Assembly: GCF_000719345.1 (NCBI RefSeq)
Contig: NZ_JOFX01000006.1
Location: 124,001 to 188,000 of the forward strand
DNA length: 64,000 nt
Source of the DNA: Streptomyces sp. NRRL F-2664
Lineage (GTDB): Bacteria > Actinomycetota > Actinomycetes > Streptomycetales > Streptomycetaceae
Direction: 5' to 3'
Shown: positions 1 to 11,563 of the stretch, piece by piece
Layout of the letters: each line of letters begins with the position of its first letter
Numbering within the stretch: position 1 is the first letter of the stretch
Notes under the pieces: model-generated
The model's input: only the letters and a program-made list of their open reading frames with translations
Told to the model about the DNA's origin: nothing
Databases searched by the model: none
Translations under genes and position numbers: made by a program

Positions 1-137
1 GCACCCCCAGCCGGGTCTCCTGCCACGTCGCCTCCGGCGCGGTCGACGAGGCCGCCCGGGTCCTGCACAGCGCCTTCGGCCTGCACACCGACGCTGCTGC
101 CGCGCCGCAGCCCGTCGGCGCGGGACGAGCCAACTGA
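1..137 (+). CDS. Aspartokinase-like protein, C-terminal end only (5' part outside window)
   Basis: An open frame runs from the window edge to TGA at 135-137. Its residues resemble the C-terminal ACT segment of aspartate kinases, where a stretch of the type 'EAARVLHSAFGL' closes the regulatory domain. Aspartokinase phosphorylates aspartate, the first step to Lys, Thr, Met and diaminobutyrate. It ends 12 bp before the MFS exporter gene and reads the same way, so it may belong to the NRPS cluster and supply an aspartate-family precursor. Only 44 residues are visible, so the family call rests on one short match. Confidence 0.5.
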   Translation, partial: TPSRVSCHVASGAVDEAARVLHSAFGLHTDAAAAPQPVGAGRAN

Positions 138-149
138 GAGGGCGGGAGC

Positions 150-1472
150 ATGACCACCACGCAGGCGCGTGAGGACACCGCGGGCCGACGCGGCGTCCTC
201 GCCAACCGGGACTTCGTCAAACTCTGGAGCGGGCAGACGGTCTCGCTCGTCGGCTCACAGGTGACCGACATCGCGCTGCCGCTGGCGGCGGTCATCACCC
301 TGAACGCCAGCGCGTTCCAGATCGGCCTGCTCAATGTCGCCAGGTTCGCCCCGTACGTACTGGTGACTCTGCTGGCCGGAGTCTGGTTCGACCGGCGGCG
401 CAGGCGGCCGACCCTGATCGCGGCCGACGCGGTCCGGGTGCTGCTCATCGGCGCCCTGCCGCTGGCGCACCTGCTCGGCGTGCTCTCGCTCCCGTGGCTC
501 TACGCCGTCGGGTTCCTGGCCGGCGTGGCGACGGTCCTGTTCGATGTGGGGATCCTCTCCTACATCCCGGGACTCGTCGACAAGGACGACCTGGCGGACG
601 CGAACAGCAAGATGACCGCCAGCTACTCGGTGGCCGGTATCGCCGGCCCCGGCCTGGCCGGCTTCCTCGTCGGCGCGCTGACCGCGCCCGTCGCGCTGAC
701 CGTGGGAGCCGCCACCTACCTGGCCTCGGCCCTGGCCCTGTGGTGGATCCGCAGGCCCGAGGCCGAGCCGGAGCAGCCCGCCGAACGCACGTCGGTACGC
801 GCCGACATCGTCGAGGGCCTGCGCACCGTGGTCGGCAGCCGCATCCTGCGGCACCTGGCCACCCAGTCGGCCGTGTTCAACCTCTTCGAGAACGTCATGA
901 CGACCGTCTTCCTGGTGTACGCGGTCAGGACACTGGACCTCAGCCCGTTCCAGCTCGGCCTGGTCGTCGGCGCCGGCTCGGTCGGCGCGCTGCTCGGCGC
1001 GACGTTCTCCGGACGGATCAGCAGGCGCCTGGGCTTCGGCCCGGCGCTGCGCCTGGTCACGCTCCTGGCCTGCCTGTCGCCCGTACTGCTGCTCGTACCC
1101 GGCGACAAGGGCCTGCTCTCCCTGCTGGTGCTGGGCGCGACCCTGGCCGTGCACGGCTTCAACCTGGCCGTCTTCAACGTCAACTCGCTCACCCTGCGCC
1201 AGACCGTGACACCGGCCCGCCTGCTGGGGCGGATGAACGCCAGCTACCGCCTCATCCTCTACGGCACCATCCCGCTCGGCGCCCTGCTGGCCGGCTCGCT
1301 GGCCTCCGTGTTCGGGCTCCGCACCGCCCTGGCCGCCGGCGTCGCAGGCATCGTGCTGCCGGCCGCGTGGATCACCTTCTCGCCCGTCTACCGGTTGCGC
1401 GAGATGCCACAGGGCCCCGAAGAAGCCGAGCCGGCCACAAGCGTCGCGCCGTCACGCGCGGCCGAGTCGTGA
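150..1472 (+). CDS. MFS exporter (MFS_3 / EntS-like)
   Basis: A 440-aa membrane protein with about 12 hydrophobic segments. The N-terminal region has the arrangement of MFS_3 exporters: a first helix with 'FVKLWSGQTVSLVGSQV' followed by the basic loop 'DRRRRR' (about residues 81-86) between helices 2 and 3. Such carriers export siderophores, peptides and drugs by proton antiport across the inner membrane. The gene starts at ATG 150 behind a GGGCGGGAG ribosome site and lies 53 bp upstream of the NRPS gene, so it probably exports that enzyme's product or gives self-resistance. The substrate cannot be read from sequence. Confidence 0.8.
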   Translation: MTTTQAREDTAGRRGVLANRDFVKLWSGQTVSLVGSQVTDIALPLAAVITLNASAFQIGLLNVARFAPYVLVTLLAGVWFDRRRRRPTLIAADAVRVLLIGALPLAHLLGVLSLPWLYAVGFLAGVATVLFDVGILSYIPGLVDKDDLADANSKMTASYSVAGIAGPGLAGFLVGALTAPVALTVGAATYLASALALWWIRRPEAEPEQPAERTSVRADIVEGLRTVVGSRILRHLATQSAVFNLFENVMTTVFLVYAVRTLDLSPFQLGLVVGAGSVGALLGATFSGRISRRLGFGPALRLVTLLACLSPVLLLVPGDKGLLSLLVLGATLAVHGFNLAVFNVNSLTLRQTVTPARLLGRMNASYRLILYGTIPLGALLAGSLASVFGLRTALAAGVAGIVLPAAWITFSPVYRLREMPQGPEEAEPATSVAPSRAAES

Positions 1473-1525
1473 CCGCACCCCGGACGCTGCCCCCTCCCCT
1501 TGCCTGAAAGAAGGACCACCCAGTC

Positions 1526-5623
<4,098 letters not shown>

Positions 5624-5718
5624 CCGCCCCGGGGCGCGGCCCAACCGCGCCCCGGCCCCCACAGACCCCGGGCCGGCCACTGCCGCCCGGGGTTTCCCCT
5701 GCGCGAAACGAAAAAGCA

Positions 5719-5755
5719 GAAGCCCCGGGTCACGGCGAGTGAATCCCGGGGCTTC
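5719..5755 (-). terminator. Rho-independent terminator, read from the minus strand
   Basis: GAAGCCCCGGG (5719-5729) pairs with CCCGGGGCTTC (5745-5755), an 11-bp perfect stem. On the minus strand the stem is followed by a T-rich run (complement of the AAAAAG at 5711-5716), so it is built to stop leftward transcription. No protein gene reads leftward into it. It sits directly behind the tRNA-Thr 3' fragment, just as a similar hairpin follows the intact tRNA-Thr, so it is best read as the original terminator of that tRNA gene. It may also stop the NRPS transcript from the other side. Confidence 0.75.
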
Positions 5756-5759
5756 GATG

Positions 5760-5794
5760 GAGCCGCCTTCGGGATTCGCACCGGAGACCTACGC
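5760..5794 (-). pseudogene. tRNA-Thr 3'-end fragment (candidate attachment-site remnant)
   Basis: These 35 bases match 33 of 35 bases of the 3' end of the intact tRNA-Thr gene at 21612-21646, including a 19-base identical block (GAGCCGCCTTCGGGATTCG). The two mismatches fall in the T-arm, changing the GGTTCGAATCC type sequence to GGTGCGAATCC. Similarity stops at 5794 and no 5' half of a tRNA follows. The orientation is the same as the intact gene. This is the pattern of attL/attR left by an element that integrated into a tRNA 3' end, with the intact copy carried at the other edge. Confidence 0.75.
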
Positions 5795-5946
5795 GTCCTG
5801 CTGACCAGGTCCTGTCCGGTCGCGCATCGGACGGGCGGGGCCGTGGCGTGAAAAGGCCGGCCGAAAGCCGAAAGCGTAGCCGTGGAACGATCACCGCACT
5901 ATCATCCGATTTTGCTTGGGCTTGACCAGAAGCCCAGGTGAAAGCG

Positions 5947-6987
5947 ATGCGGGGGGATCACGTGCATCACCATTTGGGTCGGCTCGGAGTAGAGGAAAGG
6001 CAAGAGCAGGCATACAGAGGCCTGTTGCGCTGTACACGCGCCACGCCGCACACCCTGGCGGTCCACCTCGGCTGTGACGACACCGAGGCCGTGGAATCCG
6101 TGTTGAACACTCTCGTGGCCATGGGCATGGCCACCGCCGACGGGACGGAGGTCTACCGGCCGGTCGCGCCGAGCACGGTGGTCGCCCGGCTCGTCGAGCG
6201 GCGGCTCAAGGCCCTGCACGAAGAAATGCGGCACGTCTCGGAGACCCGGGACCTGCTCGAATCCCTGCTGCGCGAGCAGGAATTCGACAACGGGGGCCCG
6301 TACGGAGACTCCCAGACCGACGCGCCACTCATCGAACGGCTCGAAGGACTGGTCAAAGTCCGCGAGAAACTCGACGAGTTGTCGTTCTTCTGTCGGACCG
6401 AACTGCTCGCCACCCAGCCGGGCGGCCCCATGACGAAGGACAACATCGACGCCGCCCGGCCGCTCACCGAGCAGCTGCTGCGGCGCGGGGTCGCGATGCG
6501 CACCATCGTGGAGAGCGGCGCCGTCGCCGACCTGGCCACCGCCAGCTACCTGCAGGAACTGACCACCAAGGGGGTACGGATCCGGGTCGTGGAACGGACC
6601 GCCGAACGGCTGCTGGTCTTCGACCGGCAGACGGCACTGGCGCCCATCGACCCGAACGACTCGACGCTGGGCGCGGTGGCCGTCCGCGAGCCGGGCCTCG
6701 TCGGCGGCATGATCTCGCTCTTCGACCGGATCTGGGCCGAGAGCCGCGAACTCGACGAGGTCGTCGGCAGCCCTGCGGAGGGCGGGGGCCCCGAGGGCGG
6801 ACTGTCCGAGCTGGAAAGGCAGATCCTGGCCACCATGCAGATGGTCGACAAGGACGAGATCGGCGCGCGCGAGGTCGGCGTCTCCGTCCGCACCTACCGC
6901 AAGTACGTGGCCGCGCTCATGGGCCGCCTGGACGCGGCCAACCGCTTCCAGGCGGCGCTGCTGGCCCGCGACCGCGGCTGGATCTGA
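5947..6987 (+). CDS. TrmB-like/LuxR-type transcriptional regulator
   Basis: A 346-aa protein (if started at ATG 5947 with AGGTG nine bases upstream; a GTG at 5938 is possible). The N-terminus (about 25-75) reads as a winged helix of the TrmB/sugar-type regulators. A helical linker follows at about 80-120, then a middle sensor-like region. The last 65 residues form a divergent LuxR-type helix-turn-helix ('LSELERQILATMQM' ... 'GVSVRTYRKYVAALMGRL'). This architecture is common in actinobacterial cluster regulators. It is the only regulator in the island and the only island gene on the plus strand, so it is the prime candidate for control of the lanthipeptide operon. Its ligand is unknown. Confidence 0.75.
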   Translation: MRGDHVHHHLGRLGVEERQEQAYRGLLRCTRATPHTLAVHLGCDDTEAVESVLNTLVAMGMATADGTEVYRPVAPSTVVARLVERRLKALHEEMRHVSETRDLLESLLREQEFDNGGPYGDSQTDAPLIERLEGLVKVREKLDELSFFCRTELLATQPGGPMTKDNIDAARPLTEQLLRRGVAMRTIVESGAVADLATASYLQELTTKGVRIRVVERTAERLLVFDRQTALAPIDPNDSTLGAVAVREPGLVGGMISLFDRIWAESRELDEVVGSPAEGGGPEGGLSELERQILATMQMVDKDEIGAREVGVSVRTYRKYVAALMGRLDAANRFQAALLARDRGWI

Positions 6988-7024
6988 CCAGCGCCGGATC
7001 CCGGGTCCGGGACCCCCGGCCGCG

Positions 7025-7354
7025 TCAGCGGGCCGGGGTGTCCTCGGGGTCGAGCAGCCACTCCCAGCCGACCAGCCCCGGGTCCTGCCACAGCCTCCGC
7101 AGCTCCTCGGTGACGGCCTCTGCGGCCGTCGCCTCCGGCAGGACGACCGCCAGCGAAAAGCCGACCGCGAAGAACTGCACCGTTGCGCGCCATCCCGGCG
7201 GCAGGAGGGACGACACCCGCACGGCCGTGGTCTCCGGCGCCCCGGACCGCCCGTGGGCCGACACGGACGCCGCCGGGGACGGCATCACCAGGACGCGCAG
7301 GAAGGTCAGCGCACCGGTGTCCCGCGGCGCGGGCTCGTGAGGGCCGTCGGTCAT
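7025..7354 (-). CDS. Small protein of unknown function, last gene of the lanthipeptide operon
   Basis: A 109-aa protein that I do not recognise. It has no Cys, no signal peptide and no clear membrane segment; the middle 'VQFFAVGFSLAVVLPEATAAEAV' is hydrophobic then helical. Its ATG (complement of 7352-7354) overlaps the stop of the M16 peptidase gene by 4 bp (ATGA), so the two are translationally coupled, and its codon use is typical of the neighbours. It could be a helper of the peptidase or an immunity factor; neither is shown by sequence. Confidence 0.6.
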   Translation of the reverse strand: MTDGPHEPAPRDTGALTFLRVLVMPSPAASVSAHGRSGAPETTAVRVSSLLPPGWRATVQFFAVGFSLAVVLPEATAAEAVTEELRRLWQDPGLVGWEWLLDPEDTPAR

Positions 7355-9867
7355 GCCGCCCGCCCGCCCGGGACCCGCGCCGCCCCGTCCGTGTCCGCCA
7401 TGTCAGCCGTCTCCGTCAGGTCCCCCGCGTCCGTCCGCACGGCCAGGGCTGTCAGCGGGCGCTCCGCGAACATCCGTACGGCGGCTCGGGAGACATCGGC
7501 CGGCGAGGCCTCGCGCAACGCCCGGGGCAGGCGCATGAGCCAGGTCGCGTCGTGCCCGTAGGCGGCGGTCTGGCAGAGCATGTCCGCAAGGGTCTCCTGT
7601 GCGTCGAACACGCTCAGCACCTGACCCTCGCAGAAGATCCGCGTGGCGTCCGTCTCGGCCGCTGTGAACGGCTCGCGCGCCAGCCGGCGCACCCGCTCGC
7701 GCAACTCCCCCACTGTATGCGGCCGGTACGGCCCTTCGTGCCAGGCCCGCAGGTAAGCGCGGTGGCCCGCCGCGACCGTGTCGCGGCCGACGATCACGGT
7801 CAGGCCGGGGGTGCGGTCGACGGCCAGCCGGGAGCCGAACCAGCCGCCCAGCGCGGCCGTGGCCAGGTAGTCCGCGGCCTCGGTCGCGGTGCTCATCGCT
7901 GCGGGCGCACAAAGGGTCACGTGCGCCTCGGCGGCACCCGGCCGGTGCAGGGTCAGCACAGTGTCCTCCCCGTAGGCGTCTGCGGGCCCCGGCGCCGCCC
8001 CCTCGGGGGTGACGGCATCGGCGGCGCTCCACCCGGCGAGGGTACGGGTCACGAGGGCGGCCGTGGCGTCCGGGTCGCCGGGACCCGTCACCACGACCAC
8101 GGCGCCCGCGGGGCCGGGCAGTGCGGCGGCGTTGCCGGCCCCCGGGAGCAGCCGCAGGCGCAGTGCGGCGTCGGCGGCCCGCTGGAGCGCGGTCGCGGCC
8201 GGAGCGGCCGACACAGAGGCGTGCGCGGGCCCGTTCGCCGCGGCCGTACCGGCGGCCAGGACCGTCCCGACGACCGTACGCAGCCAGTCCCCGGCCCGCT
8301 CGGCCGGCGTGTGACCGCTCACTTCCAGCCACTGGTCGTCCGTGGTCACCCGGACGGTGCCGAAGTGTCCCGTGGCCCGCCAGGCCGCCCCCGCCCGCAG
8401 CTGGGCCTCGTACACCAGCCGCCGGATCCGACCCGGATCCCGCCAGCCGTCCGGACCGAGCGGCGCCTTGATCCGCAGCTCGGCGAGCGGGGTCCGCACG
8501 TCCCGGTAGCAGACCACGCGGGTGCCGGCCGGGGTGAGGGTCTCGGCCCGCGCGGGCACCACCGGCTCGCCGGTGGTGCCCGCGCGGCCGCCCGGGGCGG
8601 CCGGGGCCTCGTACGGCGCCGGGCGTGTGCGCTCGGCGCCCGGTGTCAGCACCAGCACGGCCCGCGCCGACCCGCGCAGCGCCCGCGCCGCCCCGGCCAC
8701 TTCCGCGGGGCCGACGTCGGCCAGCAGGTCCGGCAGCTCGGCGAGGAGTCCGGGGCGGCCGAAGAGCAGCTCCAGCCGGCCCAACGCGCGGGCCCGGGTC
8801 TGCAGATCGTCGTGGCGGCGCACGTGGTCCAGGGCCAGGTCGCGGACGGCCGTGCGGACCGCCTCGCCGTGGCCCGCCGCGCCCGGCTCCGCCCAGTGCG
8901 CCAGCCCGGCGTCGACCCGTTCCACGAACCGTTCGGGCGCGGCGTCCGGCGGCAGCAGCCCGGTGACCACCAGGGTCTCGGGGGCCAGGGCGTCGAGCGG
9001 CCCGAAGAAGCCGCAGCTCGTCTCGACGGGACCGCCACCGCCCTGCCCGCCGGTGGCGCGCAGCAACCGGGCCAGCACGGTGTGCGCGAGGTACCCGCCA
9101 AGGTCGCGGGCGGGGTCCGGCAGCCGGTAGCCGAGCGCCACGGCGGTCGCGGGCACGCCCGGTTCGGTGCCGTACGCCCACCGGTCCGCTTCCGGCGCCC
9201 GCTCGCCCAGGTCCGGGCGGGCGGGCACCGGCCGCCCAGGGATGTCCCCGAAGTACCGCTCGACCAGCGCGCGGGCCTCGACCGCGTCGAACCCGCCGAC
9301 GAGCGTCAGCACGGCGTTGCCGGGCGCGTAATGCTCGGCGAAGAAGGCCCGGCAGTCGGTGACGGTCGCGCTGCGCAGCCGCTCCGCGTCCCCGTACCCG
9401 TCGTGCGCGTTGGCGTACGAGCGGTAGAGCACGGCGGGCAGCAGCGGCCAGGGGAAGCCGCCGTACGGGCGGTCCAAGGTCGTCCCGCGGATCTCCAGGG
9501 CGACGCCCTCGAGCTGCTCCGCGAGGGCCTCCTCGGTGAACAGCGGCGCCCGCATCCGGTCGGCTTCGGCGAACAGCGCCATGTCGAGGGCGGAGGCGGG
9601 CACGGCCTGGTAGTAGTCGGTGTAGTCCTGGTGCGTGGTGCCGTTCGCGGAACCGCCGAGCCGGTGGATCCGGTCGTAGAACTCGCCTCCGGCCAGCTGG
9701 GCGCTGCCCTGGAACATGAGGTGCTCGAAGAGGTGCGCGAAGCCCTCGCGGCCGGGGGGTTCGGACCGGAACCCGACCCCGTAGTGCACGGCAACCGCCA
9801 CCCGGGGGTGCCCGTGGGAGGGGGCGAGCAGCACCCGGAGCCCGTTGGGCAGGGTGAACCGGTGCAT
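7351..9867 (-). CDS. M16-family zinc peptidase with two fused M16 domains
   Basis: An 838-aa protein. The N-terminal half carries the inverted zinc motif HLFEH (His45, Glu48, His49) and a third ligand Glu125, 75 residues on, as in active M16 enzymes. The C-terminal half repeats the M16 fold without HxxEH, like the inactive partner. Many bacteria encode these as two subunits, so a fused active/inactive pair is notable. In class V and some other lanthipeptide clusters M16 proteins are thought to remove the leader. No signal peptide is seen, so cleavage would be cytoplasmic. Start ATG 9867 overlaps the stop of the kinase-fold gene. A longer open frame upstream is only a shadow. Confidence 0.88.
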   Translation of the reverse strand: MHRFTLPNGLRVLLAPSHGHPRVAVAVHYGVGFRSEPPGREGFAHLFEHLMFQGSAQLAGGEFYDRIHRLGGSANGTTHQDYTDYYQAVPASALDMALFAEADRMRAPLFTEEALAEQLEGVALEIRGTTLDRPYGGFPWPLLPAVLYRSYANAHDGYGDAERLRSATVTDCRAFFAEHYAPGNAVLTLVGGFDAVEARALVERYFGDIPGRPVPARPDLGERAPEADRWAYGTEPGVPATAVALGYRLPDPARDLGGYLAHTVLARLLRATGGQGGGGPVETSCGFFGPLDALAPETLVVTGLLPPDAAPERFVERVDAGLAHWAEPGAAGHGEAVRTAVRDLALDHVRRHDDLQTRARALGRLELLFGRPGLLAELPDLLADVGPAEVAGAARALRGSARAVLVLTPGAERTRPAPYEAPAAPGGRAGTTGEPVVPARAETLTPAGTRVVCYRDVRTPLAELRIKAPLGPDGWRDPGRIRRLVYEAQLRAGAAWRATGHFGTVRVTTDDQWLEVSGHTPAERAGDWLRTVVGTVLAAGTAAANGPAHASVSAAPAATALQRAADAALRLRLLPGAGNAAALPGPAGAVVVVTGPGDPDATAALVTRTLAGWSAADAVTPEGAAPGPADAYGEDTVLTLHRPGAAEAHVTLCAPAAMSTATEAADYLATAALGGWFGSRLAVDRTPGLTVIVGRDTVAAGHRAYLRAWHEGPYRPHTVGELRERVRRLAREPFTAAETDATRIFCEGQVLSVFDAQETLADMLCQTAAYGHDATWLMRLPRALREASPADVSRAAVRMFAERPLTALAVRTDAGDLTETADMADTDGAARVPGGRAA

Positions 9868-10850
9868 CAGTGGTCTCCTGGTGCAGTGGGACCGCCGAAG
9901 CCGGTGAGGTAGCCGAGGAAGCCCGCGAAGCGTTCGACGGTCTCCGGCTGCCAGCCGACGTAGGCGGTGTAATCGTGCAGGTGCAGGGCGATGCGCAGGG
10001 CCGCCAGCCGCGGCCGCAGCGGGCCGAGGGGGCGCCCGTACCCCTCCTCGACGGCGTCGACGAGGGACTGCCAGGCCCGGCTGTCGCCGGAGAGCTGCCA
10101 GGCGAGCTCGGTGAGCTCGCCGACGGCCCAGCCCACGTCGGAGTACCAGGGGGCGAGGCACAGGTCCTCGCCGGCCAGCAGCTCCACGGGGCCGTCGGCG
10201 GCGGGGCCGGACACCGGGGCGGCGACGAGCGAGCCGAGGCCGGGCGCGCCGTGGGACACGACGAGGGCCGGGTCGGCGGCGAGTTCGGCGGTCCAGTCGC
10301 GCAGCCGGTGCCAGCGCTCGGCGCCGAGCCGCTCGCGCAGTACGGACGCGGCCTGCGCGGCCCAGACCTCCGGCGCGCGGCCGGCGAGCCACGCGTCGAG
10401 CCGGGCCCAGCCGCGCGAGGCGGTGGACGGAGCCGGCACGCCGGCCCGGACGGGCACAGGGACCGGCGCGGTGTGCAGCGCGGCGAGGGCCCGGCCGAGG
10501 GCGTGCAGAGCCGGGCGCAGCCCAGGGTGAGGGCCGTGCCGCAGCAGGTGGCCGGCCACGGACTCGTCCCCGGACAGGCCCCGGTAGGCGCGCGCGCCGC
10601 CGGGCAGCTCCTCCCCGTGGACCAGGCGCACGCCCGGGGTCCGGGGGATCTCGGGGAGCGGGGTCGGCAGCGGGTGGAAGCCGGCGGGGGCGAGCGGTCC
10701 GGGCTCGCGGATCCACAGGCCGCCGTGGACGGTCGTGCGCAGCAGCCCGGTCCCGAAGCGGACGGGACCGCCGCCGACGTCCTCGGCGGCCTCCTTGACG
10801 GCGGTGGCGGTGGCGGTGGCGGTGGCGGTGGCGGTGGCGGTGGCGGTCAC
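9867..10850 (-). CDS. Kinase-fold (APH-like) protein with degenerate active site
   Basis: A 327-aa protein starting at GTG 10850, overlapping the flavoprotein stop (GTGA). After a strange N-terminus of alternating Thr-Ala made by a hexanucleotide repeat, it shows an aminoglycoside-phosphotransferase-like layout: 'GDESVAGHLLRHG', helical lobe, then 'VVSHGAPGLGSLV' where true enzymes have HGDxxxxN, and later 'WYSDVGWAVGEL'. The catalytic Asp of the Brenner motif is replaced by Ala, so it is probably a pseudokinase. Position and fold make it a candidate for the third, poorly annotated component of class V synthetases (called X in the lexapeptide system). That assignment is inference. Confidence 0.65.
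   Translation of the reverse strand: MTATATATATATATATAVKEAAEDVGGGPVRFGTGLLRTTVHGGLWIREPGPLAPAGFHPLPTPLPEIPRTPGVRLVHGEELPGGARAYRGLSGDESVAGHLLRHGPHPGLRPALHALGRALAALHTAPVPVPVRAGVPAPSTASRGWARLDAWLAGRAPEVWAAQAASVLRERLGAERWHRLRDWTAELAADPALVVSHGAPGLGSLVAAPVSGPAADGPVELLAGEDLCLAPWYSDVGWAVGELTELAWQLSGDSRAWQSLVDAVEEGYGRPLGPLRPRLAALRIALHLHDYTAYVGWQPETVERFAGFLGYLTGFGGPTAPGDH
10801..10847 (-). repeat. Hexanucleotide tandem repeat at the 5' end of the kinase-fold gene
   Basis: About eight copies of GGTGGC (plus strand) lie directly after the GTG start of the kinase-fold gene and encode alternating Thr and Ala. The unit is a multiple of three, so copy-number change would alter the length of the N-terminus without frameshift. 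It also places repeated GC-rich sequence in the initiation region. Confidence 0.85.
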
Positions 10851-11563
10851 AGCGTGCTCGCCGGCGTCGGGAGGGGCACGGACCCGGCGGCGGCCAGTTC
10901 GCGGCGGCGCTGCTCGACCATCGCGAGCGCGTCCGGCAGCGGCGCGGGCGCCCAGGCGTCCTCGCGGCCCGTGGTCATGGAGAGCCCGGGACGCGGCGGC
11001 AGCACGGCCACGTTGGGACGGGCGGCCAGCGCCGCGTGATGGGCCCGGTAGGCGGCGCTGTGCAGCCCGCCCGGCGGCAGCGCGGGCAGCAGCACCACCG
11101 GGGCGGTGGTGCACTGCGCGGCCAGCAGCGCGGGGCTGTCGGCCAGCCCGAGGGCAAGGCGCGCCATGAAGTGCAGGGTGGCGGGGGCGACGACCACGGC
11201 TTCGGCCCACTCCGTCCACAGCACGTGCCGCGCGTGCACCTCGTCCTCGGCCCACCGGTCCGGCAGGACCTCGGCGCCGCTGTGCCCGGCGAGCGTGACC
11301 CGGCTGACGAACCGCTCGGCGCTCGCGGTCACCCCGATCCGCAGCTCCAGGGACGGGTACGTGCTGCGCAACCAACCAAGCCAGTACGGCAGTTCGGCGG
11401 CGGCCACGGCCCCGGTCACCACGAGCAGCAGCCGCGAGATCCCCAGCGCGGGCGCCGGTACGGCGGCCACGGAACCGGGGGCGGCCTGCGCGGCGACCGC
11501 CGCCGGAACAGTGGCCGGGGCCGGAACCACCGGGGTCGCGACGGCCTGCGTACCGGCGCTCAC
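10847..11563 (-). CDS. HFCD-type flavoprotein, peptidyl-cysteine decarboxylase
   Basis: A 238-aa protein of the EpiD/Dfp (HFCD) family. A Pro/Ala/Val-rich N-terminal tail of about 40 residues is followed by the FMN-binding start 'LLLVVTGAVAAAELPYW', candidate catalytic His110/His113 in 'HARHVLWTEWAEAVVVAPAT', and 'APATLHFMARLALGLAD', the counterpart of the PASANT region. These enzymes oxidatively decarboxylate a C-terminal Cys to an enethiol used in aminovinyl-cysteine rings. Only precursor 3 ends in Cys, so this enzyme should act on that peptide. Start GTG 11563 overlaps the reductase stop by 4 bp; a longer upstream reading has no ribosome site. Confidence 0.85.
   Translation of the reverse strand: MSAGTQAVATPVVPAPATVPAAVAAQAAPGSVAAVPAPALGISRLLLVVTGAVAAAELPYWLGWLRSTYPSLELRIGVTASAERFVSRVTLAGHSGAEVLPDRWAEDEVHARHVLWTEWAEAVVVAPATLHFMARLALGLADSPALLAAQCTTAPVVLLPALPPGGLHSAAYRAHHAALAARPNVAVLPPRPGLSMTTGREDAWAPAPLPDALAMVEQRRRELAAAGSVPLPTPASTL

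Larger units (their letters stand above)
5624..5946. other. Intergenic region between NRPS and island regulator
   Basis: 323 bases without a gene. It contains the 5719-5755 hairpin, the tRNA-Thr 3'-end fragment at 5760-5794, and a short inverted repeat (TGGGCTT ... AAGCCCA, about 5916-5935) just before the regulator's ribosome site. The part around 5895-5925 is more AT-rich than its surroundings and is the likely promoter region of the regulator. No clear -35/-10 pair stands out. Confidence 0.6.

Noticed and set aside
7183..9912. 909-codon plus-strand frame across the M16 gene
   Set aside because: Antisense frame of the M16 gene, low-complexity Gly/Arg/Gln; the minus strand has HxxEH and full domain structure.
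10801..10847. CRISPR-like or phase-variation repeat by frameshift
   Set aside because: Unit of six bases without spacers; copy change keeps the frame, so neither CRISPR nor on/off switching fits.
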